A stretch of DNA of 32,117 nucleotides from an uncultured Alistipes sp. (GTDB taxonomy: Bacteria > Bacteroidota > Bacteroidia > Bacteroidales > Rikenellaceae): contig CALGRZ010000047.1 of NCBI GenBank assembly GCA_937880705.1, positions 1-32,117 of the forward strand, in the 5' to 3' direction. The notes beneath the pieces were generated by a model. The model was given only the letters and a program-made list of their open reading frames with translations. It did not search any database and had not been told where the DNA came from. Numbering within the stretch: position 1 is the stretch's first letter; the number at the start of each line of letters is the position of its first letter. The position numbers and the translations under genes are program-made. Positions 1 through 5,859 of the stretch are shown here, in pieces.

Positions 1-140
1 ACATTGTTATGCAGAATATGGCAGAGAGTAGAAATAAACTCCAACGACCTATAAAATCACCTCGTTATTGGGTAATGATTTGAAAACCGTCCGCACGCAT
101 TACCTTTCATTTCCTTGCACTTTTGCATTGGCGAGGCTTT

Positions 141-160
141 CCTCATAAGTCCTCATAAGT
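141..160. repeat. Exact tandem duplication of a decamer (CCTCATAAGT x2)
   Basis: Two perfect adjacent copies of CCTCATAAGT. The unit shares the AGTCCT core with the decamer arrays at about 2.2 kb and 4.0 kb, so it may be a degenerate relative of one arm of that element. Two copies alone could be chance or a replication slip. Confidence 0.6.
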
Positions 161-225
161 CATTGAACACCAGTGCCGCCATCACTATTTTCCCTCATTC
201 GTTAGATTTTTCCAGAGATATTGAT

Positions 226-233
226 TATTTTTG
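226..233 (+). promoter_or_regulatory. Possible Bacteroidetes -7 element (TATTTTTG)
   Basis: TATTTTTG fits TAnnTTTG and lies about 145 bases upstream of the lipoprotein start at 378. No TTTG -33 box is seen at the usual distance, so this is a weak call. If used, it would give a long 5' leader. Confidence 0.25.
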
Positions 234-377
234 TAGTGTCGGGGGTATGCCTCGGCAGGCTATTTTCTATTGGTGAAAGTGTTTCGCTAACCCTTAAAGC
301 TAGACGAACATCTCCACACTTTCTTCTTTTATTAATCCCGTTGCAGGAGGTGGGCGGGTGCAGAAACTGTCAAAACT

Positions 378-1181
378 ATGAAGAAACTATCAGTAATCTT
401 TTCGTTCATACTCCTTTCGAGCTGCTCCTCGCACCTGTATAGCACCCACAACTACAATGTGTCGGAGACACAGGTGGTGCTGAACGAGGCAAATTTTGTA
501 GTTGTTGGCAAGGCGGAGGGCTCTGCATCCATTACGCAAGTATTAGGCATAGGTGGCCTTTCGCAGAAATCATTGAAGGGCAATGCCGTGGCAGATATGT
601 ACAGCAAAGCAAATCTCACCGGGTCTCAAACGATCATAAACGTGCATCTTAAGCAACATATAGCAGGATTGTATCCCCTATTTGCGCAAATCACATATAC
701 GGCAACAGGTACAATAATCGAGTTTTTCGAAGGCGAGAAACCTATTAGAGTGAGCAAGACACCTGCCCAAGATCCAAATAACGAGGCATCCACTCCCATA
801 GAGTCACAACAGTACGGCGACACCAAAGAGCCTACGGCATTTGGCGAAGAGGTCGTCTACAACGGTGTAGAGGCCATCATTGTAAAGGTTGATGATCAGG
901 AGGCCACATTGGCTGCCATCAGCAACAAAGCGGGCTCTTGGCATGAGGCCGTGGAGTATTGCACCTCGCTGGGTGAGGAGTGGCGACTGCCCACAACAAG
1001 AGAGTTTAAGGCTATTAGGCGCGAAATAAGAGATGATGCCTACTGGACCGCCGAGGAGGTTAGCAGTAAGCACGCTAAATACTACGGCTGGTCGCATAAC
1101 GACAGCTTCTACTCAAACAAAAACTCCTCATTCTACATACTGCCGATAGCGACGGTGGAGGTTGAGGAGCTGGAGCGGTAA
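378..1181 (+). CDS. Lipoprotein with DUF6567-like N-terminal domain and DUF1566/Lcl-like C-terminal region
   Basis: This 267-residue protein starts with a lipoprotein signal: a hydrophobic stretch at residues 4-13, then LSSC with the lipidated cysteine at Cys16, so it should be anchored in the envelope. Residues about 30-120 (ANFVVVGKAEGSAS, VLGIGGLSQKSL, ending TYTATGTIIEF) resemble the small Bacteroidetes lipoprotein domain DUF6567. The last 100 residues carry the pattern SWHEAVEYC, then WRLPTTREF at about residue 202, typical of DUF1566/Lcl C-terminal domains related to the C-type lectin fold. A linker rich in Pro, Glu, Ser and Thr lies between them. The biochemical role is unknown. It stands alone on the plus strand and ends just before a bidirectional terminator shared with the gpx gene. 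Domain assignments are from memory of the patterns, not a search. Confidence 0.75.
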   Translation: MKKLSVIFSFILLSSCSSHLYSTHNYNVSETQVVLNEANFVVVGKAEGSASITQVLGIGGLSQKSLKGNAVADMYSKANLTGSQTIINVHLKQHIAGLYPLFAQITYTATGTIIEFFEGEKPIRVSKTPAQDPNNEASTPIESQQYGDTKEPTAFGEEVVYNGVEAIIVKVDDQEATLAAISNKAGSWHEAVEYCTSLGEEWRLPTTREFKAIRREIRDDAYWTAEEVSSKHAKYYGWSHNDSFYSNKNSSFYILPIATVEVEELER

Positions 1182-1218
1182 AGTTGGAGCCGGAGTGCTG
1201 GAACCGTAAAGTCGGAGC
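1169..1218 (+). repeat. Imperfect direct repeat across the lipoprotein stop codon
   Basis: A 22-base segment at 1169-1190 recurs at 1197-1218 with three mismatches, offset by 28 bases. The first copy contains the last codons and TAA stop of the lipoprotein gene. The second lies in the 3' untranslated region. This looks like a small tandem duplication of the gene end. Confidence 0.6.
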
Positions 1219-1233
1219 GTTTTGAAAGATAGC

Positions 1234-1275
1234 AAGAGGCCTCGGGCGGTATAATACCCACCCGAGGCCTCTTTT
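1234..1275. terminator. Bidirectional intrinsic terminator between converging genes
   Basis: Left arm AAGAGGCCTCGGG and right arm CCCGAGGCCTCTTT form a perfect 13-base-pair stem around a short A/T-rich loop. T residues follow on the plus strand and A residues precede it, so it can stop transcription of both the lipoprotein gene (+) and the gpx gene (-). Confidence 0.85.
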
Positions 1276-1292
1276 AGCATTACTGCCCCTCG

Positions 1293-1880
1293 TTACAGCA
1301 GCTCCTCGATGGCCTTGGCCACATCTGCCATATCGGTCATGGGCTCGAAGCGCGCGACAACATTGCCCTCACGGTCTACAAGGAACTTCGTGAAGTTCCA
1401 CTTGATATCCGACTTCGAGGCGTAGTCGGGGTCAGCCTCCGAGAGCATCTTGTCAAGAATAGGCGTCAGCTTGTGATCCTTGTCAAAGCCCCCAAAGCCC
1501 CTCTGCGCCTTGAGGAAGGTGTAGAGCGGTGACTCATTTGCTCCATTAACCTCAATCTTCTTAAACTGAGGGAAGGTAGTACCGTAGTTAAGCTGGCAGA
1601 ACTGCGTGGTCTCGGCATCACTCTCGGGCGACTGGTTGCCAAACTGGTTGCAGGGGAAGTCCAAGATGGCAAAACCACGCTCCGCAAAACGCTTGTTGAG
1701 AGCCTCAAGGTCGTTATACTGGGGCGTGAAACCACACTTGCTCGCCGTGTTCACCACAAGCAGCACCTTACCCTTATAGTCAGCAAGCTTGACAGGCTTG
1801 TCACCCTGGGCCATAACCTCGAAATCGTAAACCGTTGTGTTGCTCTTCGCGCAGCAGCAACTCTTCAATGTTGTTCTCAT
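1293..1880 (-). CDS. Glutathione peroxidase family (thiol peroxidase)
   Basis: This 195-residue peroxidase reduces hydroperoxides with thiol reductants. Bacterial members usually work with thioredoxin rather than glutathione. The peroxidatic cysteine is Cys49 in NTASKCGFTPQY. The family Gln lies in LDFPCNQFGNQ and the Trp-Asn pair in KWNFTKFLV, so the catalytic tetrad is intact. The frame is open 15 codons further upstream, but ATG at 1880 (MRTTLKSCC) is preferred because the extra residues are A/T-rich leader and 1880 sits better after the promoter at 1940-1969. The N-terminus carries three cysteines in a row (residues 8-10), unusual for the family and possibly metal-binding. It could be read as a degenerate lipobox, but no hydrophobic stretch precedes it. 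The next genes leftward on this strand form an oxidative-stress group with rubrerythrin. Confidence 0.92.
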   Translation of the reverse strand: MRTTLKSCCCAKSNTTVYDFEVMAQGDKPVKLADYKGKVLLVVNTASKCGFTPQYNDLEALNKRFAERGFAILDFPCNQFGNQSPESDAETTQFCQLNYGTTFPQFKKIEVNGANESPLYTFLKAQRGFGGFDKDHKLTPILDKMLSEADPDYASKSDIKWNFTKFLVDREGNVVARFEPMTDMADVAKAIEELL

Positions 1881-1939
1881 AGTTTTATCTCTTTTATTTA
1901 TTATTATCGTTTGCCTTATAATCAAATTCTATTCCGATG

Positions 1940-1969
1940 CAAAAGTACAAATAAAAGGCGAACTACAAA
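1940..1969 (-). promoter_or_regulatory. Promoter of the gpx gene
   Basis: On the minus strand, TTTG at 1969-1966 is followed after 18 bases by TACTTTTG at 1947-1940, matching the Bacteroidetes TTTG/TAnnTTTG consensus. Transcription would start near 1934, giving a leader of about 55 bases to the ATG at 1880. Confidence 0.6.
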
Positions 1970-2010
1970 TATTTTTATGCAAAATGTTTAATCATATCTT
2001 TTTATAGCCG

Positions 2011-2238
2011 TATAGGGAGGGCTTATAGGGAGGGCAGGCAATAGGACTTGGCGCGATCAATAGGACTTGGCGCGGTCGATAGGACTAAATAGGATTTGAT
2101 GGGACTTGATGGGACTTGATGGGACTTGATGGGCATTAGCGCGGCCGACGTTTCTTGGGTGGCGGCGTGCTATCCCGAACTTCCCTATCTCTTCCTATCT
2201 CTTCCTATCCAGTCCTATTTAGTCCTATTTAGTCCTAT
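2011..2238. repeat. Inverted decamer-array element, copy 1
   Basis: Left arm, about 2041-2130: units of the type AGGACTTGAT/GGGACTTGAT in about 10-base steps, preceded by two 19-base units (AATAGGACTTGGCGCG...) and two 13-base units (TATAGGGAGGGC). Core, 2131-2176: contains GCGCGGCCGAC and GTGCTATCCC. Right arm, about 2181-2238: six decamers of the type TCCTATCTCT, TCCTATCCAG and TCCTATTTAG. The arms are imperfect reverse complements, so the element could fold into a long hairpin with the core as its loop. The core and arm order recur in copy 2 near 3.9 kb. It fills the gap between rubrerythrin and the gpx promoter and codes for nothing obvious. Confidence 0.85.
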
Positions 2239-2244
2239 AAAACA

Positions 2245-2271
2245 AGACCCCGAGGCGATGCCTCGGGGTCT
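2245..2271 (-). terminator. Intrinsic terminator of the rubrerythrin gene
   Basis: AGACCCCGAGGC, loop GAT, GCCTCGGGGTCT: a perfect 12-base-pair stem downstream of the minus-strand rubrerythrin gene. A run of A at 2238-2242 becomes a short U tract on that strand. Confidence 0.8.
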
Positions 2272-2312
2272 GATGATTGAAGCGCCGCAGGTGCGCCATT
2301 ATCACGAAAAAA

Positions 2313-2864
2313 TTACTTGAAGTAGCGATTATATAGACCCTCAAAGCCCTTGCCGTGACGAGCCTCATCCTTGGCCATCTCATGAACAGTGTCGTGGATA
2401 GCATCGTAGTTGTGCTGCTTGGCAAGTGCTGCGATACGCATCTTGTCGGCGCAAGCACCACTCTCGGCGTTCATACGCTTCTCGAGGTTGGTCTTGGTAT
2501 CCCATACGCAGTCACCCAGCAGCTCGGCGAACTTCGAAGCGTGCTCGGCCTCCTCGAAGGCGTAACGCTTGAAGGCCTCGGCGATCTCGGGATAACCCTC
2601 ACGGTCAGCCTGACGGCTCATAGCCAGGTACATACCCACCTCGGTGCACTCGCCCATAAAGTGGTTGTTCAGACCCTCCAAAATCTCGGCATTGTCCACC
2701 TTGCCATCACCAATGTGGTGCTCGGTAACGAACTCCAACGCCTTGTTCTCCTCGGCCATCTCCTGGAACTTATCCTTACCTACCTTGCACAAAGGGCACT
2801 GCTCGGGAGCCTCCGAACCCTCGTGAATATAACCGCATACTGTACAAATGAACTTCTTTGCCAT
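2313..2864 (-). CDS. Reverse rubrerythrin (NADH peroxidase type)
   Basis: This 183-residue non-haem iron protein carries the rubredoxin centre first and the ferritin-like four-helix domain second, the opposite of classic rubrerythrin. Cys7/Cys10 (CTVCGY) and Cys23/Cys26 (CPLCKVG) bind the rubredoxin iron. The di-iron ligands lie in [23 protein letters not shown] and [11 protein letters not shown]. Reverse rubrerythrins reduce hydrogen peroxide in the cytoplasm of anaerobes and are often annotated NADH peroxidase. Length and motif order are normal. It is transcribed alone from a good promoter at 2931-2960, ends at the hairpin at 2245-2271, and lies next to the glutathione peroxidase gene, which fits an oxidative-stress neighbourhood. 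Confidence 0.93.
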   Translation of the reverse strand: MAKKFICTVCGYIHEGSEAPEQCPLCKVGKDKFQEMAEENKALEFVTEHHIGDGKVDNAEILEGLNNHFMGECTEVGMYLAMSRQADREGYPEIAEAFKRYAFEEAEHASKFAELLGDCVWDTKTNLEKRMNAESGACADKMRIAALAKQHNYDAIHDTVHEMAKDEARHGKGFEGLYNRYFK

Positions 2865-2930
2865 AATCTTTAAAGTTTTTTAGGTGTTAGTTAAATATCT
2901 GTTTTTATTGGTTTCTTATCTTTTCTGATG

Positions 2931-2960
2931 CAAATATAAGTGCTTTTTTCTTATCTGCAA
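2931..2960 (-). promoter_or_regulatory. Promoter of the rubrerythrin gene
   Basis: On the minus strand, TTG at 2960-2958 is followed after 19 bases by TATATTTG at 2938-2931. The predicted start near 2925 gives a leader of about 60 bases. Confidence 0.6.
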
Positions 2961-3032
2961 TAGATTTTCCTTAACGATTTCTTATAGCGCGATAAGTCAC
3001 GCTTATATGCGGTGATTATCAACCATTTGCAC

Positions 3033-3722
3033 CTACTTCTTCTTAAGGCCGATGGCGAGGATTACGCCGAGAGCTACGCCCAGCAGAGCGGCAAAGAGCA
3101 CACGCAGCTCACCGGGGAGCATAAAGGTTATGGTATGGGCAGGGTACCAGAAGAGCGGAATGGTCTTCTTAAAGATAAAGCCCCACTGCACATCCCAGTT
3201 GATGGACTTGATAAGGCGTTGCATGGGTATGGGGGTTATCAGCGCGCGCAGTGAGCCACCGCACTCGGCGATATGGGCGTCGGTGATCTTGTGGAAGGTC
3301 ATAAAGACGGGTGCAAAGAAGGTGTTCATCATCACCGAGATGGAGAGTGCCACGACGAACTTACCCCAGGTGATGCCCTCGGCGTAGAAGTCGGCGACGA
3401 GCCCTGCGCCACCCATATTGGTAATGAAGTCGGGGATGCCGGCCGAGAATACGGTCATGGCCATCGAGATAGCCATACCCAGCAGACCCCACACAACCAT
3501 GCGGGGCATAGCACCGAAGGTGGGATGGGTGTAGTTACCCGTAGATATGCGGCAGCCGAGCATCTCACCGAGTGTTGAGAGGATGGCAAACTTCAGAAAT
3601 GCCATAGTCATCGAGTGCTCGGCATTGAATGTCTTATACCAAGCATAGAGTTCGGGGCTGACGAAGAAAGGTAGGAATATCGCCAGCATGACAAGTGCGA
3701 AGTAGAGGTCTTGACGTTTCAT
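3033..3722 (-). CDS. Small integral membrane protein, possibly Mpv17/PMP22-like
   Basis: This 229-residue protein has about four or five hydrophobic segments, near residues 5-25, 70-95, 115-140 and 200-226. The C-terminal part (NWDVQWGFIFKKTIPLFWYP, then HTITFMLPGELRVLFAALLG) resembles the signature of the Mpv17/PMP22 family, in which a W...WP-type segment precedes a predicted helix and a conserved VP..R motif. That assignment is tentative. The protein ends in Lys-Lys-Lys. Its function in bacteria is unknown. It appears to be a single-gene unit with a TACCTTTG -7 element upstream, between the rubrerythrin gene and the peptide transporter gene. Confidence 0.7.
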   Translation of the reverse strand: MKRQDLYFALVMLAIFLPFFVSPELYAWYKTFNAEHSMTMAFLKFAILSTLGEMLGCRISTGNYTHPTFGAMPRMVVWGLLGMAISMAMTVFSAGIPDFITNMGGAGLVADFYAEGITWGKFVVALSISVMMNTFFAPVFMTFHKITDAHIAECGGSLRALITPIPMQRLIKSINWDVQWGFIFKKTIPLFWYPAHTITFMLPGELRVLFAALLGVALGVILAIGLKKK

Positions 3723-3754
3723 CTATTGAATGTTTTAGGTTTGCATAATATATA

Positions 3755-3762
3755 CAAAGGTA
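3755..3762 (-). promoter_or_regulatory. -7 element of the small membrane protein gene
   Basis: TACCTTTG on the minus strand, about 33 bases from the ATG at 3722. No clear TTTG -33 box is present, only TTTCG about 20 bases further upstream. Confidence 0.45.
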
Positions 3763-3825
3763 ATAAAATAAAGTGAAATGCGAAATATGGAGGGAGAAAA
3801 AGTTCTGGCGCAGGCGAGGGGCGCA

Positions 3826-4078
3826 GTCAATAGGACTAAATAGGACTTGATAGGACTTAATAGGACTTGATGGGCAGGAGCGCGGCCGACAATTTATTGG
3901 GTAGCTGTGTGCTATCCCTAAATATCCTATCTCTTCCTATCTCTTCCTATCTCTTCCTATCTCTTCCTATCCAGTCCTATCTCTCCCTATCTCTTCCTAT
4001 TTAGTCCTATCTCTTCCTATTTCTTCCTACTCGTCCTATCTCTTCCTATTTCTTCCTATCTCTTCCTATCCAGTCCTC
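3826..4078. repeat. Inverted decamer-array element, copy 2
   Basis: Left arm, about 3826-3871: AATAGGACTA followed by TAGGACTTGA, TAGGACTTAA and TAGGACTTGA in 10-base steps. Core, 3872-3918: shares GAGCGCGGCCGAC and GTGCTATCCC with copy 1. Right arm, about 3924-4078: 16 units of TCCTAT plus a four-base suffix (CTCT, CCAG, TTAG or TTCT); one unit is 9 bases. The right arm has about ten more units than copy 1 while the core is conserved, which suggests the arms expand and contract. It lies in the gap between two minus-strand genes. Confidence 0.88.
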
Positions 4079-4089
4079 TCCCCCCACCC

Positions 4090-4127
4090 AAAAAAAACGA
4101 GGGACGGCAACCAAGTGCCATCCCTCG
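4090..4127 (-). terminator. Intrinsic terminator of the peptide transporter gene
   Basis: CGAGGGACGGC and GCCATCCCTCG pair (one mismatch) around an eight-base loop at 4098-4127. Eight A residues at 4090-4097 become a U tract on the minus strand. Confidence 0.85.
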
Positions 4128-4162
4128 AACTATCATCGAAGCGACTATCGCGCTCCGATAAA

Positions 4163-5698
4163 TTATGCGTTGGTTACGCGCTCCAGCCACTTAACCATAC
4201 CCAGCATGATGCCCATCGAGATAAGACATACGGCGAGGAATACGGTCCAGCAGATCCAGATAGGCACGGCGTTGTACATCAACGGGCCGATCCAGAGCAG
4301 GAGGTTACCCACAGCGGTAGCACCGAGCCACAGACCCTGGCACAGACCGAGCATGTGCTTGGGAGCAACCTTCGACACGAACGACAGACCCAGAGGCGAG
4401 ATGAAGAGCTCGGCAACGGTCAGGAAGAAGTAGAGCACGAAGAGTACCCAGGGACCAGAGAGCTCTACGCCCTGCTCACGAGCTACGGTAGCTGAGGGGT
4501 AGCCCATGAAGTAAGAGTAGCCGGCAAGGAAGAGGTACGCAGTACCTGCGATAGCCATACCGATAGCGATCTTACGGGGTGTTGAGATATACTTACCACG
4601 ACGGCCCAGAGCACCAAATACCCACATAACAATGGGGGTAAGGATGATCACATAGAAGGGGTTGAGGGCCTGCCATACCTCGGGAGCTACGCTATCCGAC
4701 TTCACGAAGTCACGAGCGAACATCGACAGCGAGGTACCGTTCTGGTGGAATGCAAACCAGAAGAAGATGGCGATAGCCAGCACTGCAAAGAGGGCATACA
4801 TACGCTGCTTGATCTCCTTGGCAGCTGCCTTGCGCTCCTCGGGAGTGTAGTCCACGTTGGTAGCAGCAGCCTTCTTGGCGGGGTTGGGGAAACGCTTGCG
4901 TGTAGCGATGAAGATGGTCAGCGAGATAAGCATTGCGGCTACCGAGGCGATGAACGAGTAGTGGATACCCTCGTTGAAGATCTGGAGGTAGTCACCGCAG
5001 AAGGCTGCCATATCGGTGATAGGAGCCTCGCTGGCCTTATCGGCAAGAGCTGTGAGGTTGTCAGTAACCACGCCTGTCTCCTGATACTGGTGGCAGAGTG
5101 CGGGCAACTGTGCCTCATAGGCCATATTGTGAGCCTTGAGCCACCACTCACGAAGCAGGGGTGCTACGAAGGGGGCGATAACGCCACCAATGTTGATGAA
5201 GACGTAGAAGATCTGGAAACCAGAGTCACGCTTATCCTTGGCAGCCTTCAACGCCTCCTCGCCCTGAAGAGCGGCCTCGGCCTCGAGGTTGTCGTACATC
5301 TGACCTACGATAGCCTGGAGGTTACCCTTGAACAGACCATTACCAAAGGCGATGATGAACAGAGCCAAGCAGGTGAGGGGCAGCAACCAGCTGATGTTAG
5401 ACGAGGTTGCGAGGATGGGCACCGACAGCAGCACATAACCTGTTGCCATGACCATCAAACCTGCCATGATGGTACCCTTGTAGTTCTGGGTGCGGTCGGC
5501 GATGATACCACCTACCAGAGCCAGAATGTAGATACCGGCATAGAAGAATGAGTAGATCAGCGAGCTTGTCTCCTCGCTCAAGCCAAACTTCGAGCAGAGG
5601 AAGAGCACAAGCACAGCGTTCATGATGTAGTAACCAAAACGCTCACCCATGTTGCTGAGTGCCGCTGCTAAAAGTCCCTTAGGATGTCCTTTAAACAT
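4163..5698 (-). CDS. POT/PTR2-family proton-coupled di/tripeptide transporter
   Basis: This 511-residue inner-membrane protein has the 12-14 hydrophobic segments of the POT branch of the major facilitator superfamily. It should import di- and tripeptides with protons. Near the start, NMGERFGYY (residues 16-24) is the first-helix POT signature. The first glutamate of the canonical ExxERFxYY is Asn here, a form I recall as common in Bacteroidetes. FIIAFGNGLFKGNLQ and NIGGVIAPFVAPLL are further POT-type segments. An unusually long polar insert (about residues 165-225) separates the N- and C-terminal halves. Its 5' leader contains four 11-base direct repeats (5739-5782), and its promoter is divergent from glgB. 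It ends at the hairpin at 4098-4127. Confidence 0.93.
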   Translation of the reverse strand: MFKGHPKGLLAAALSNMGERFGYYIMNAVLVLFLCSKFGLSEETSSLIYSFFYAGIYILALVGGIIADRTQNYKGTIMAGLMVMATGYVLLSVPILATSSNISWLLPLTCLALFIIAFGNGLFKGNLQAIVGQMYDNLEAEAALQGEEALKAAKDKRDSGFQIFYVFINIGGVIAPFVAPLLREWWLKAHNMAYEAQLPALCHQYQETGVVTDNLTALADKASEAPITDMAAFCGDYLQIFNEGIHYSFIASVAAMLISLTIFIATRKRFPNPAKKAAATNVDYTPEERKAAAKEIKQRMYALFAVLAIAIFFWFAFHQNGTSLSMFARDFVKSDSVAPEVWQALNPFYVIILTPIVMWVFGALGRRGKYISTPRKIAIGMAIAGTAYLFLAGYSYFMGYPSATVAREQGVELSGPWVLFVLYFFLTVAELFISPLGLSFVSKVAPKHMLGLCQGLWLGATAVGNLLLWIGPLMYNAVPIWICWTVFLAVCLISMGIMLGMVKWLERVTNA

Positions 5699-5738
5699 AA
5701 ATTGAAGTTTTAGTTAATAAATATATAATCTTGCTTTT

Positions 5739-5782
5739 ATCTCGCTTTAATCTCGTTTTAATCTCGTTTTAATCTCGCTTTG
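5739..5782. repeat. Four 11-base direct repeats in the peptide transporter leader
   Basis: Four consecutive 11-base units of the form ATCTCGYTTTA (last base G in the fourth) at 5739, 5750, 5761 and 5772. The period is close to one helical turn, so a bound protein or bend would face one side of the helix. On the minus strand they lie between the promoter and the transporter ATG, where they could act as DNA operator sites or as repeated leader RNA. Confidence 0.85.
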
Positions 5783-5808
5783 TTATTCAATTAACAACTC
5801 ACATTGGG

Positions 5809-5837
5809 CAAAGATACAAATATTTTTCGTATCTTTG
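5809..5837. promoter_or_regulatory. Divergent palindromic promoter pair for the peptide transporter and glgB
   Basis: CAAAGATAC at 5809-5817 and GTATCTTTG at 5829-5837 are perfect inverted copies 11 bases apart. Each contains TATCTTTG, a -7 element, one facing the transporter and one facing glgB. For glgB the predicted start is near 5842, 18 bases before the ATG. The two RNA polymerase sites overlap, so the promoters probably compete. Confidence 0.65.
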
Positions 5838-5859
5838 CTAAAAATCAAACCAAAAAAGC

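Larger units (their letters stand above)
1..377. other. Intergenic region upstream of the first lipoprotein
   Basis: No convincing gene is visible in these 377 bases. The only structure seen is an exact tandem pair of a 10-base unit at 141-160 and a possible promoter -7 element at 226-233. A 73-codon open frame at 221-442 runs into the lipoprotein gene in another frame. It has no recognisable features and is not called. Confidence 0.5.

Noticed and set aside
2979..2995. Small hairpin CTTAT/ATAAG as terminator of the small membrane protein gene
   Set aside because: The stem is only five base pairs and A/T-rich, with no T run in the right position.
2011..4078. Insertion sequence or composite transposon bounded by the two repeat copies
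   Set aside because: Both copies have the same orientation and enclose ordinary genes (rubrerythrin and a small membrane protein), with no transposase or target duplication visible.
4745..5551. A 268-codon plus-strand frame opposite the peptide transporter
   Set aside because: It lies wholly inside the transporter gene and reads as a Glu/Asp/Gly-rich complement of membrane helices.
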